From assembly GCF_001437125.1 (NCBI RefSeq), contig NZ_JQCA01000022.1, forward strand, positions 1 through 41,941: 41,941 nt of DNA, in the 5' to 3' direction. Source of the stretch: Levilactobacillus paucivorans (lineage in GTDB: Bacteria; Bacillota; Bacilli; Lactobacillales; Lactobacillaceae). The notes beneath the pieces were generated by a model, which worked only from the letters and a program-made list of their open reading frames with translations, did no database searches and was not told where the DNA came from. Positions within the stretch are counted from its first letter, which is position 1. Every line of letters begins with the position of its first letter. Both the position numbers and the translations under genes were made by a program. Positions 17,047 to 25,447 of this stretch are shown one piece after another.

Positions 17047-17076
17047 GGACGACTGGCATTTGCCGGTCGTCCTTAT
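17047..17076. terminator. Bidirectional terminator between MFS and DUF3278 genes
   Basis: Perfect 11-bp stem GGACGACTGGC (17047-17057)/GCCGGTCGTCC (17062-17072). TTATTAATTT lies on the right and an A run on the left. Confidence 0.8.
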
Positions 17077-17080
17077 TAAT

Positions 17081-17611
17081 TTAGTGATGGAATCTAAGAT
17101 ACAGCCAGTAAAGGAAAATCATCGCAGGGCTAAATTCGGCGATCCGTACGAGAGCATCCCCGATGTTACTGAGCAGGATCAAGTTAGACCAGATACTAGT
17201 CTTAGAGTCAATGGCATCAATGGCGGCAAAGTACAGGTAGGTCAGGCCACCATAAAGGCTGCCAGCGCTGATCCCCGTGCTAATCGCCTGAAGCCAGACC
17301 GGTTGCTGGCGGCTCAACCGTTGTTGCTTACGGTTTCCGATACCAAGCACGTAACCCGCGCCTAGCAGGTACACAACGACTCCGGTTAGAAAGAAGAGGC
17401 TGGTGAGGGCTAACCAGGAGAGTGCGGTGGTGGGATGGCGTTGGGCAAAGAAACTCGTGATAATTGGGGCCAGGAAAACGTAGATGGCCCCCCAGAGGAG
17501 CGCCTTGTCCTCGATCCGCTTGGCCGCTAGGCGTTTGGTGTCATCGAATTCTCCGTTGACACCATAGAACCAGATGCTGAATTTGTCATGAAAAGGGTGG
17601 TTGTTGGTCAT
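17081..17611 (-). CDS. DUF3278-like membrane protein
   Basis: Small membrane protein of 176 aa with four hydrophobic segments (about 38-52, 65-90, 108-130, 155-172). The start KFSIWFYGVNGEFDDTKRLAAKRIEDKA resembles DUF3278 proteins of lactic acid bacteria, which have no known function. Ribosome site GGGGAGG 7 bases before ATG. It has its own promoter (17672-17700). The leader carries a hairpin (AGAAGCCC/GGGCTTCT, 17639-17662) between promoter and ribosome site. Family assignment is by resemblance only. Confidence 0.65.
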   Translation of the reverse strand: MTNNHPFHDKFSIWFYGVNGEFDDTKRLAAKRIEDKALLWGAIYVFLAPIITSFFAQRHPTTALSWLALTSLFFLTGVVVYLLGAGYVLGIGNRKQQRLSRQQPVWLQAISTGISAGSLYGGLTYLYFAAIDAIDSKTSIWSNLILLSNIGDALVRIAEFSPAMIFLYWLYLRFHH

Positions 17612-17671
17612 GTTGTTACCTCCCCGAATAATGTTTTAGAAGCCCACTCCGAAGGGCTTCTACCAAGCTTC

Positions 17672-17700
17672 AGTATAACCATGGCGGCTACCCGTGTCGA
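17672..17700 (-). promoter_or_regulatory. Promoter of the DUF3278-like gene
   Basis: On the minus strand: -35 TCGACA (17700-17695), 17-base spacer, -10 TATACT (17677-17672). Confidence 0.65.
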
Positions 17701-17701
17701 G

Positions 17702-17733
17702 AAAAAAAGTATCCGAAGGTTAGTTCGGATACT
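17702..17733 (-). terminator. Terminator downstream of gntR and element E
   Basis: Perfect 10-bp stem AGTATCCGAA/TTCGGATACT (17708-17717 and 17724-17733) followed on the minus strand by seven T. It is the first clear terminator after gntR (17989), so element E probably lies inside that transcript. Confidence 0.85.
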
Positions 17734-17798
17734 CAGATGGAAAAGTTATGACAAATTAAGTCGACGCGAGGATTAAATAAACGGAGCGCTGTGAACAT

Positions 17799-17979
17799 AG
17801 CCGAAGACAACTAGCCAGAACCCCCGTGTCGGTGGTCTTAGCCGAGGCTTTGTCTCGGCTTAGAGCACGGCCAACTTTGAAACTCGCGGTTTTAGCGAGG
17901 TTCAAGGTTGCCCTGAAGACCGTTTCTCAGGCTTCAGGTCTGCCTCATGGGGGTTCTGGCTGGTTGCCGGAGGCGGCAA
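17799..17979 (-). repeat. Structured intergenic element, copy E
   Basis: 181-bp family member on the minus strand, starting 9 bases after the gntR stop. Read on minus: 5' hairpin TTGCCG/CGGCAA (17979-17964); perfect 13-bp outer stem AGCCAGAACCCCC (17961-17949)/GGGGGTTCTGGCT (17825-17813); hairpin CCTGAAG/CTTCAGG; hairpin CTTGAA/TTCAAAG plus CTCGC/GCGAG; hairpin with GCCGAG/CTCGGC; tail CTTCGGCT (17806-17799). The inner arms are strongly paired. The terminator at 17702 follows. Confidence 0.82.
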
Positions 17980-17988
17980 TGTCACACG

Positions 17989-18720
17989 CTATCGCTCACG
18001 ATTTTGAAACTTAATTGGGTAGCGATTGAGTGTGGTGCGAAACACGTCACTCGGGACGTAATACTTGTTTTGAGCCAGCCGTTGGCCGTTGAGGCCGAAG
18101 ACGTCCTCGGTCATGAGTACCAAGGGTCCCCGACCGACAAAGGCGCGGCGGAAGGTTGATCGATCACGCTCCGACACGGTGATTGTCAGCTGAGAGCTGG
18201 CGGCGTGTTGGTAGAGATCTTTCTCCAGAAACTGTGTGATGCTGGCCGAGTCTTCCAGATCGATATCGAAGGCCGTAACCGTGTCTGGCATGATAATGGC
18301 CAGGTTGTTGGCCAGGTTGCCATCGTCATTTTGATACCAGATGTTGAGCGTGTAGTAGGGTTCATCGGACCGATGGAAGAGCTGGTCGGTGAAGGCGCTC
18401 GGCAGGTTCTCATGGTAGTAGACTTCGCGGTCGGTGACAGGCGTCGTTAGGCTCTTGAAGATCGGTGAGTCGAGGGACTCGATGCCCCGCTCACTGAAAT
18501 TGTTTTCCCGCTTGATGAAGTGACCCTTACCGTGAACGCTGACGAGCACGCCGTCTTCCTTGAGTAGGGAGAGGGCGGTACGGAGCGTGACGCGGCTAAC
18601 GTCAAATTCAGTGCGGAGGACCTCCTCGGACGGGAGTTTTTCCCCGGGGATGAGTTGGCCCTGCTTAATCATTTTTAATATCTGATTATAAACTTGAACA
18701 TATTTGGGTGAACGGTGCAT
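17989..18720 (-). CDS. GntR/HutC-family regulator with UTRA domain
   Basis: Transcription factor of 243 aa. The N-terminal winged helix-turn-helix (about 8-75) contains LPSEEVLRTEFDVSRVTLRTALSLLKEDGVLVSVHGKGHFI. The C-terminal UTRA effector domain (about 90-235) ends EDVFGLNGQRLAQNKYYVPSDVFR. It is the last gene of the row nucleoside hydrolase, DcuC-type transporter, GNAT, gntR, with gaps of 12, 16 and 49 bases. The palindromes at 21667-21700 upstream of the first gene are its probable operators, and a nucleoside or sugar phosphate a possible effector (inferred). Confidence 0.85.
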   Translation of the reverse strand: MHRSPKYVQVYNQILKMIKQGQLIPGEKLPSEEVLRTEFDVSRVTLRTALSLLKEDGVLVSVHGKGHFIKRENNFSERGIESLDSPIFKSLTTPVTDREVYYHENLPSAFTDQLFHRSDEPYYTLNIWYQNDDGNLANNLAIIMPDTVTAFDIDLEDSASITQFLEKDLYQHAASSQLTITVSERDRSTFRRAFVGRGPLVLMTEDVFGLNGQRLAQNKYYVPSDVFRTTLNRYPIKFQNRER

Positions 18721-18769
18721 TCATAAGCCCTCGCAATCTATTTCATTACAAACTCATTTTAGCATGGGT

Positions 18770-19243
18770 TTAGTTGAGAGCATAATTATATTCATAGAAG
18801 GCGCCATAGGCCGTCCGGTCGGGCATGAGAAACTCACGAGTGAGTTGGAAATCAGCCTTTTCGAGTAGGTGCATCATGGGCCGGTTCGTATGATTGGTAG
18901 TGATTTGGAGGCCAGATAGGTCGCGACTGGCGGCAACGGCGATCAGGTCTTGTAAGATCTGGGTTGCCAGACCATGGCCCCGGCATTCGGAGTGCACCAT
19001 CAGGCGATGGAGCTGGAGCGTGTTGTCTGCCAGGGTCAGGGTGATCGCCGCGCGTTGGTCCCGACCGTATAACCACAGGAGTTGTTGGTCGATATCGGCC
19101 CGCAGGGTATCTGGATTGGGATAACGTGGATTCCACTGGGTGATACCCGCCTGTTGCATTTGGCGTTGGGCATCGGCCAGGAGTTCCGTTAGGCCAGGCA
19201 AGTCACTGGTTTGGGCGAGACGTTTATTCAGGGTTGCAATCAT
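18770..19243 (-). CDS. GNAT-family N-acetyltransferase
   Basis: Acetyl-CoA-dependent acyltransferase of 157 aa. The acetyl-CoA motif A is visible as LHRLMVHSECRGHGLATQILQDLIAVA (about 80-106), followed by the C-terminal GNAT segment MHLLEKADFQLTREF. The length fits a single domain. It starts 16 bases after the transporter stop in the nucleoside operon. Substrate unknown; nothing ties it to nucleosides except position. Confidence 0.8.
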   Translation of the reverse strand: MIATLNKRLAQTSDLPGLTELLADAQRQMQQAGITQWNPRYPNPDTLRADIDQQLLWLYGRDQRAAITLTLADNTLQLHRLMVHSECRGHGLATQILQDLIAVAASRDLSGLQITTNHTNRPMMHLLEKADFQLTREFLMPDRTAYGAFYEYNYALN

Positions 19244-19259
19244 GCCTATCTCGCCACCC

Positions 19260-20666
19260 TTAGAAGATCATGAGGGACATCACAAGCATCATGATCACCC
19301 CAAAGACCATGGGTACCGAGGTCCGTTTAACAATCTGAACCGGAGAAAGTTTCGTGGTTCCGGCAACGATCAAGACCACGGCAGCGACTGGAGACACGGC
19401 CCGCAGGAGGTTCCCTGCCAATTGCATGGGAACGGACAACGCAACTGGTGAAATCCCGGCAGCCTTAGACAGGGGGATAATCAGAGGAATCATGGCAAAG
19501 ATCAGGGCAGTCCCACTCCCACTGAGCAAGACGATGACAGCGGTGAAGAGCACCATGACGATTGGTAAGACAATCCCAGAGCTACTCATGTGTTGCATGG
19601 TATCTTGGACCAGGTTAATAATTCCGATGGACGTTAAACCTTGAACGAAGACCTGCGCCGAGACCAGCAGGGCGACGATGCCCATGACGGCCCCCATCCC
19701 ATCGAAGAAGGCGTTGGTTTCCTTCAAGACCTGGCGAACCTGGTGCTTGTAGGAGAGTTCGACAATAACGGCAATGACGAAACTAATCAGACTGACCACT
19801 TGGACACTGATTTCGAACTTGGTGCCGGCAAAGATATTGGTGAAGAAGACCACCAGTAACAGCACGATTGGTAACAGGGGTAAGAGGCCGTAAACAAATC
19901 CCTTGAAGCCGGTGTAATGCAGATCCTCGGTTGCCTTTTGGGCTTCCTTGTCGTCACTTTGCAGCAGTTCTTGTTCGTAAGTGAGTTCTTCAGGGTGCTT
20001 CTTATCCTGGTATTTCTGCCAGAAGTAGTGCACTAACGCGATGGCAATCAACGTTGGAATGGAAACCAGCGCATGTTTTTGGAAGACGTAGTCGGTGACG
20101 GACATGTGGAGCTGAGCGGCCACGGCGACGTTGTCAGAGCCCAATGGGGTGGGGACAATGGTTGCGGAGGTCCCGATGATGGCGGCCGCCGTTAAACGTG
20201 ACATCCCAGTGGCCCGCAGGACGGGATATAAAGTTGCTAATAAGATAATAGCTAAGTTGGAAGCACTTGGCACAACCAGGGAGAGTAAGTTCCCTAATAA
20301 GAACACGATTGGCACCAAGATGTAGACGGATTTGATTTTAGCAATCGGCTTCGTCAGGGCGTGAACCGTGACTTGGTTAGCACCGATGTGATTCATGTAG
20401 GCACTGTAACCACCCAGGATTAAAATGACGAATCCGGGACCGATTAAGGTGTTTGAGAATTGGTCGACGATTGCCTGGAAGGGATTGAGCCAGGTCAGCC
20501 CGGTAGTTGCGGAAACGTCGATCTTATTGCCCAGGATGATGGCGACGTACATCAGGATTAACCCTAAGGATAACAGGGCCATCTTGATGTCGTTTTTCTT
20601 CAAAAGCATGTAAACCAATACGGCAACGGCAAGGATACCAATGACAGAAATTAAAATCGCATTCAT
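19260..20666 (-). CDS. DcuC-family transporter
   Basis: Membrane transporter of 468 aa with about twelve hydrophobic segments. Segments match E. coli DcuC from memory: GGYSAYMNHIGAN (about 84-96), VHYFWQKYQDKKHPEE (about 211), FVQGLTSIGIINL and a C-terminal IVKRTSVPMVFG. DcuC transports C4-dicarboxylates, but this copy starts 12 bases after a nucleoside hydrolase gene and shares its promoter. A nucleoside or related substrate is therefore plausible and needs a test. Start ATG 20666 with GGAGGGAC upstream. Confidence 0.8.
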   Translation of the reverse strand: MNAILISVIGILAVAVLVYMLLKKNDIKMALLSLGLILMYVAIILGNKIDVSATTGLTWLNPFQAIVDQFSNTLIGPGFVILILGGYSAYMNHIGANQVTVHALTKPIAKIKSVYILVPIVFLLGNLLSLVVPSASNLAIILLATLYPVLRATGMSRLTAAAIIGTSATIVPTPLGSDNVAVAAQLHMSVTDYVFQKHALVSIPTLIAIALVHYFWQKYQDKKHPEELTYEQELLQSDDKEAQKATEDLHYTGFKGFVYGLLPLLPIVLLLVVFFTNIFAGTKFEISVQVVSLISFVIAVIVELSYKHQVRQVLKETNAFFDGMGAVMGIVALLVSAQVFVQGLTSIGIINLVQDTMQHMSSSGIVLPIVMVLFTAVIVLLSGSGTALIFAMIPLIIPLSKAAGISPVALSVPMQLAGNLLRAVSPVAAVVLIVAGTTKLSPVQIVKRTSVPMVFGVIMMLVMSLMIF

Positions 20667-20678
20667 GAATAGTCCCTC

Positions 20679-21626
20679 CTAGGGTTGGTTGGTTTGACTG
20701 ATAGCGGCTACCAGCCAGTCACTGAATTGTTCTGAATCAACATCGGTTGCGACCGTGGCGTTATTTGGCAGGTTCAAGTAGCCGCGGAGGTCCATGAGTG
20801 AGGCTCCGGCGGTCATTGCGCCTTGCGTCTCGATCGCAACGTGGGTCTCAACTTCGGTAAACATCGCCGGATTCAAGATGAGGCCCATGGATAAGGCATC
20901 ATACATGTGAAGCCCGGTCTTGAAGCTACCACCACGGTAGCGGGAGAAGAGGTCGTAGAACATGTCGCCGACTTTACCAAATTCTTTGATCTTAGCTGAG
21001 GTTTCGGGCATGACTTTGGCTTGGCGGCCAACTTCCATGGGGGCAATCCGAATCTTTAGGCCACTGTCCATGACAATCTTGGCGGCTTCGGGGTCGGACC
21101 CAAAGTTGAATTCGGTCAGGACACCGAAGTTACCGCGGCCCAAGGCACCACCCATCAAGACCAACTCGTCGATATTGGCGAGATCTTGGGGGTAGAGGTG
21201 GATGAACAGGGCAATATCGGTCAGTGGGCCGATGCCGACCAGCGTGACCTTAGCGTCGCTGTGAGCGACCACGTCGTGCATGGCCTCAACGGCTGTCTTT
21301 GAGGTGTCGGGGAATACCGTGGGTTCAGGGAAAGGATAGCCGTCCATCCCGGTCTTGCCGTGGACACCACTGGCGTCACGTACGGGATACAGCAGCGGCT
21401 TTCGACTTCCGGGAACGATGGCCACGGGTTTTTCCAAGAAGCTCAATAAGCGTTGCGTATTGAACGTTGTTTTTTCAAGGCTGACGTTACCGGCCAAGGG
21501 ACTGATGAGTTTAACCTCGAGTTGATCACTGAAGAGGGCGATGGCAATGGCCACAGCGTCGTCAATGCCGGGGTCGGTACTGATGATGACGGGACGTTTG
21601 GTTTGAGTTGTATTTGGCATGAGCAT
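20679..21626 (-). CDS. Nucleoside hydrolase (Rih family)
   Basis: Cytoplasmic enzyme of 315 aa that cleaves ribonucleosides into base and ribose. Calcium-binding signature STDPGIDDAVAIAIAL (about 16-31); VLMGGALGRGNFGVLTEFNFGSDPEAA (about 155-181), which carries the family Asn/Asp residues; and MYDALSMGLILNP near 245. The start ATG at 21626 (MLMPNTTQ) is set by AAAGGAG 5 bases upstream; the longer open frame runs through the promoter and operators. First gene of the operon. Released ribose would enter the pentose phosphate/phosphoketolase route. Exact rih subtype not resolved. Confidence 0.88.
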   Translation of the reverse strand: MLMPNTTQTKRPVIISTDPGIDDAVAIAIALFSDQLEVKLISPLAGNVSLEKTTFNTQRLLSFLEKPVAIVPGSRKPLLYPVRDASGVHGKTGMDGYPFPEPTVFPDTSKTAVEAMHDVVAHSDAKVTLVGIGPLTDIALFIHLYPQDLANIDELVLMGGALGRGNFGVLTEFNFGSDPEAAKIVMDSGLKIRIAPMEVGRQAKVMPETSAKIKEFGKVGDMFYDLFSRYRGGSFKTGLHMYDALSMGLILNPAMFTEVETHVAIETQGAMTAGASLMDLRGYLNLPNNATVATDVDSEQFSDWLVAAISQTNQP

Positions 21627-21645
21627 AAGAACTCCTTTGAAATTT

Positions 21646-21659
21646 ATAATAGCGCTTAC
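21646..21659 (-). promoter_or_regulatory. Candidate cre site of the nucleoside operon
   Basis: Minus strand TGTAAGCGCTATTA matches TGTAANCGNTNNCA except for one base. It lies between the tandem operators and the start codon, a position for carbon catabolite repression. Confidence 0.6.
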
Positions 21660-21666
21660 ACGGAGT

Positions 21667-21700
21667 ATACAACGTCGTCTTAAATAATACAACGTTGTAT
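21667..21700. promoter_or_regulatory. Tandem palindromic operators, probably for the operon's GntR
   Basis: Perfect 14-bp palindrome ATACAACGTTGTAT (21687-21700) and a weaker copy ATACAACGTCGTCT (21667-21680), exactly 20 bp apart, i.e. two helical turns. Short, TAC-rich palindromes of this size suit a GntR/HutC dimer. No other full copy was seen in the window. Confidence 0.7.
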
Positions 21701-21981
21701 TTAAAAATGATGACTGGGATCAATTATTGAGAACCGTGAAAAATCAGGAATCATGCGGATTGTGGGAATTCACAAATTAATAATAAAATTGATGGCGCGG
21801 TGTAACATCAATGGATTGTCGTGCGTTGTAAGCTTGTGAAAATGTGATGGAACGGGAACTTTCACCGATCGGCTAATGACTATGTTAAAAATTACTGGTT
21901 TACCGTTTTACGATGAAATAGGGCGACTTGTATTAGTTAATTCAGACAACTCGTCTCATTTTAAGAAAACTTGGTGACACG
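21701..21981. other. Intergenic region with no identified feature
   Basis: A+T-rich gap between the nucleoside operon promoter and the terminator of the surface-protein array. I see no gene, repeat or clear structure in it. Confidence 0.5.
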
Positions 21982-22012
21982 AAAAAGACCCCCAACGGAA
22001 ACATTGGGGGTC
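21982..22012 (-). terminator. Terminator at the end of the surface-protein array
   Basis: Stem GACCCCCAA/TTGGGGGTC (21987-21995 with 22004-22012), followed on the minus strand by five T. Confidence 0.88.
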
Positions 22013-22026
22013 CAAAGTATGTGTTT

Positions 22027-23520
22027 TTATTTGATGATTTTAACGAGCTTAGGGTTCCCGGTAATGTAGCCACCGGCGACCTTGTAGCGCTTGGTGCCAG
22101 AGATGAGTTGGTTGTGGCCATAGGAGTAATCCCAACCCTTTACCGTGAAGATGTGACCCTTGCGGTAGTGCTTGAGGCGATGGGTGAGAGTCACGTCGCT
22201 GTAAAGATTCCGACCACCCTTGGCTTTGACGTGGGTGACCCATTGGGGTTTGTCGGTGGTCACGTAACGTTGGTTCCCGGTAACGAAGGTGCCATCGGCG
22301 AGTTGGTAGCGTGTTGTGTCGCCATCTTTGACAAGTTTAGTTACAGCCACTTGTGATCCTTGTTTGAGGTGGGTGAGTTGATCGCTAAAGGTCGTGGTAG
22401 TGTGGGTCCAGATTACCTTAGGATTAGTCACGTATAAGGTCTTGGCTGTTTCATCTTCGAGGAAAAGTTTGCCCACATAAGCTGATTTAGCCGTGATATA
22501 ACTGCCGTCACTCAGCTGGTAACGCGGATTGCCGGCCTTAGATTGCGTCGTGTTAACAACAGTGAATACTGGCGCATAAGCACTCGGCTTTGTGGCGTAT
22601 TTGCGAATCCGTTCGCTCTTCTTGAAGTCGACGTGTTGGTAGCGGTAAAGCTTTTGTTTGCCGTAGACCCGGAAACTTTGAGAAGTATTTGGTGACGATG
22701 GGGCCGGACTGCTGTTCTTGGTATAGGTAATCGTAACGGGTTGCTCTTTTATAGAATCGCTGTTTTTTGTGGAGTCATCGCTTTTATCGAAGGTGACGCT
22801 GTTGGCACTAGCTGTGTACCCTGGAATTTCAGGGATCAACGTGTGCTGTGCATCTGTAATTACTTGTCCTTGGTATCCTGTGATTTTCTTAGTTGCCGTT
22901 TGACCAGATACTGTGGCCCCAATAGCCGTAAAAGGAGCGGTAGGTAGTGCGGTCCCATCACTTGTACGGTAGGTAATCGTCATATGGGCATCTACGTCTC
23001 TAAGCGGGACTTCTAAAGATACATTGACAGATTCTGACGTACCATCATAAGGGACTGTGGCTGCTAATCGTTCTTGGAGGAGTTCCTGATCAATCACGTT
23101 GTTCCCAAAAGCTCCAGCTAGTGCTTCGAAATCGGGAACATTAAAATTAGGATACCCGCTCATATATTGGCTGTAGATTTGTTCGGCTTGTTCGGGGGTA
23201 CAGATATTGTTGGCAACATCATTAATTAATTGAATATTCATTATCGGTGAAAAGCTTGGCTGAGTATTTTTTTCTACTGCGTCCATAATAGCTTACATCG
23301 TTGTTTGGTTGTTAGTGTAGGAAATAGGCACATTGTAGTAGTTGGAGGAAGGAGCATCGGGCATTGCAAATATATGCACGGTTGTAGGGATTGTAATGGT
23401 GGTATCAGCCGCCTGAGCAATCCCTCCGCCGTGACTGAGCGCCGGCGATAGTGCCGGTCCACCAATGATTAAAGTGCCAAATAAGGCCAAACTAAAGATA
23501 AATATTTTTGAGGTTTTCAT
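22027..23520 (-). pseudogene. MucBP-like/DUF5776 surface protein split by an in-frame TAA
   Basis: One gene of about 497 codons in two in-frame parts. Codons from ATG 23520 encode a signal peptide (MKTSKIFIFSLALFGTLIIGG) and run to ...YTNNQTTM, then TAA at 23295-23293. The same frame continues AIMDAVEKNTQ... to 22027. Intact neighbours read straight through this point (DYINNQTTLRAM, AYVQNQTTVNDI), so the TAA is a nonsense mutation. The rest is intact: an N-terminal domain with NIQLINDVANNI, a MucBP-like domain (VDAHMTITYRTSDGTALP...), and about three DUF5776 repeats ending GGYITGNPKLVKI. Restart at ATG 23286 would lack a signal peptide. Its promoter lies beyond a vestigial fragment. Confidence 0.85.
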
Positions 23521-23539
23521 AATTAGACTCCCTTGCCAA

Positions 23540-23740
23540 AAATTAGGTCTGGTTGCTGGGCATTCAAAGCGACGACCGCTTTGGATGAGTTGGACATCCT
23601 AACAACGTTGTAACGTGTACGCCTGGAGAAATGTGGTCGCACACCTACAATAGTGTGCAGTGCTATCGTTCTCACGGACCTGCCCGAAGGTAACGTCGCT
23701 ATACAAGTTGTGGCCATTCGAGGCTGTCGCCTTCTAGTTT
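23540..23740 (-). pseudogene. Vestige of a fifth DUF5776 gene
   Basis: Minus-strand translation from about 23729 reads KATASNGHNLYSDVTF, matching VKAKGGRNLYSDVTL in the last repeat of the intact paralogs. The frame is then lost and a second frame continues RYNVVRMSNSSKAVVALN, like a DUF5776 end. A TAG lies just upstream. It sits between a paralog-type promoter with cre (23742-23768) and the next gene. That is what an internal deletion of a gene would leave: its 5' control region joined to its 3' tail. Confidence 0.5.
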
Positions 23741-23741
23741 G

Positions 23742-23768
23742 GGCAAACGGTTACATATGTCCCTATTA
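23742..23768 (-). promoter_or_regulatory. Promoter -10 and near-cre site upstream of the vestige
   Basis: Minus strand TATAAT (about 23768-23763), then TGTAACCGTTTGCC (23755-23742), one base short of the cre consensus. Same order and spacing as at 28619-28650 before the fourth paralog. Confidence 0.5.
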
Positions 23769-23856
23769 TATACACAAGCTAAAAAATTTAGCGAGTTAAA
23801 TCTTGAATTTTTAGCAGGGATCAGGCTTGGTGTTTCTCAATGAAAACAGAATTAAA

Positions 23857-25329
23857 TTAGTCAACAATCTTAACGAGTTTGGGGTTCCCGGTAATGTAGC
23901 CGCCAGCGACCTTGTAACGTTTGGTGCCAGAGATCAGCTGGTTGTGACCATAAGAGTAATCCCAACCCGTCACATTGAAAATATGGCCTTTACGGTAGTG
24001 CTTGAGGCGATGGATGAGGGTCACGTCACTATAAAGATTCCGACCGCCCTTGGCTTTAACGCGAGTGACCCATTGGGGCTTGGCGGTGGTGACGTAACGT
24101 TGATTCCCGGTCACGAAGGTACCATCAGCAAGTTGGTACCGTGTTGTTGACCTGTCCCTAACAAGCTTGGTTACGGTCACTTTTGATCCTTGTTTGAGGT
24201 GGGTGAGCTGATCGCTAAACGCAGTGTCAGTGTGGGTCCAGATTCCCTTAGGGCTAGTGACGTAAAGGGTTTTGGCCGTTTCATCTCCGAGGAAGAGTTT
24301 ACCCACGTAAGCCGATTTAGCCGTGATATAACTCCCATCACTCAGCTGATAACGCGGATTGCCGGCCTTAGATTGCGTCGTGTTAACGACGGTGAATACT
24401 GGCGCATAGGCACTTGGCTTCGTGGCATACTTGCGAATCCGTTCGCTCTTCTTGAAGTCGACGTGCTGGTAGCGATAAAGCTTTTGCTTACCGTAAACTT
24501 GGAAAGTTTGAAAGGCTGGTGCCGGTCGCCGGTAGGTAATGGTGACGTTCTGTTCTTTGTCGGGATCGTCGTTATTGTTGAAGGTGATGCTGTTGGCACT
24601 AGCCGTATATCCTGGGACTTCGGGGATGAGAGCGTGGCGAGTGTCGGTGTAGGTCTGACCGCTGAAACCAGTCACGACCTTTGTCCCAATACCATTAGCG
24701 AGAGTGATGCCGGTATCGGTAAAGGTACTTGCGGGGAGGGCACTACCGTCGCTGGTTTTATACGTGATCTTCATATGGGTATCGACCGGTTTCATTGGCA
24801 TGGTGAAGTCTACGCGGAAAGAATTCGATGCTTCATCGTAGGAAAATTGGGAGAGTGGCGCGTCCAAAGCAGACTGGAAGGCCGGTTCATCAAGAGCATG
24901 ACCCTTGAAAGCGGGACTCTGTGCCATAAGTTCCGAGAGAAGTTCAGCCTGCTCTTCGGGGCCACCCCCAATAAATGACGTGATAAATGCGGCGCCTTGT
25001 TCGGGAGACCAGAGATTATTTGCAATATTAATTTGTGCAGTTAGTATTAAGGCTTCGAAGCCGGGTTGTTGGCCTTGGAAGTTGGTATCTACGCTTGAAA
25101 AGATGTCTCGACCAGTCATTTGACTGGTGACCGCGGGTGTTTCGGTTGTCATGTCAACTTCATGGTCTGCGATATAAATGAAGACATTTGTTTCGTAGCT
25201 GTCTTCAGTGTTAGCAGCTTGAGCAACGGGAATATGGCTGTCTAATAAGGATTCAGGTAACAAGAAACTACTGACTAGTAATAGGCTACAGGCGATGAGA
25301 GTGGTCATTATTTTTTGAAGAAATTTCAT
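23857..25329 (-). CDS. Secreted MucBP-like/DUF5776 surface protein
   Basis: Predicted exported, wall-associated protein of 490 aa. Signal peptide (about 1-38, ending VAQA/A). The N-terminal region contains ILTAQINIANNLWSPEQGAAF, a motif shared by all four paralogs but of no known family. A MucBP-like domain (about 185-270) reads DTHMKITYKTSDGSALPASTF ... GYTASANSITFN. About three DUF5776-like repeats (about 275-490) start FQVYGKQKLYRYQHVDFKKSERIRKYATKPSAY and end GGYITGNPKLVKI. No LPXTG motif; the basic repeats may bind the wall (inferred). A -10 TATAAT lies near 25379-25374. Possible adhesin. Confidence 0.8.
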   Translation of the reverse strand: MKFLQKIMTTLIACSLLLVSSFLLPESLLDSHIPVAQAANTEDSYETNVFIYIADHEVDMTTETPAVTSQMTGRDIFSSVDTNFQGQQPGFEALILTAQINIANNLWSPEQGAAFITSFIGGGPEEQAELLSELMAQSPAFKGHALDEPAFQSALDAPLSQFSYDEASNSFRVDFTMPMKPVDTHMKITYKTSDGSALPASTFTDTGITLANGIGTKVVTGFSGQTYTDTRHALIPEVPGYTASANSITFNNNDDPDKEQNVTITYRRPAPAFQTFQVYGKQKLYRYQHVDFKKSERIRKYATKPSAYAPVFTVVNTTQSKAGNPRYQLSDGSYITAKSAYVGKLFLGDETAKTLYVTSPKGIWTHTDTAFSDQLTHLKQGSKVTVTKLVRDRSTTRYQLADGTFVTGNQRYVTTAKPQWVTRVKAKGGRNLYSDVTLIHRLKHYRKGHIFNVTGWDYSYGHNQLISGTKRYKVAGGYITGNPKLVKIVD

Positions 25330-25447
25330 GAGGGAACCTTCTTTTTGTGAAAATATTCACATTTATAAATCTATTATACCTTGAGATATTAAATAACGCT
25401 ATGAGACAATTTTGAAGGCGTGAACGTAGCCGGAACTAGTGGAAAAA

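Noticed and set aside
23602-23611. ACAACGTTGT palindrome similar to the nucleoside-operon operator
   Set aside because: Only the 10-base core matches; it lies within a degenerate remnant and has no second copy nearby.
24190-24978. 262-codon plus-strand ORF antisense to a DUF5776 gene
   Set aside because: Similar antisense ORFs lie opposite every paralog and follow from codon composition of the repeats; no start signals or recognisable product.
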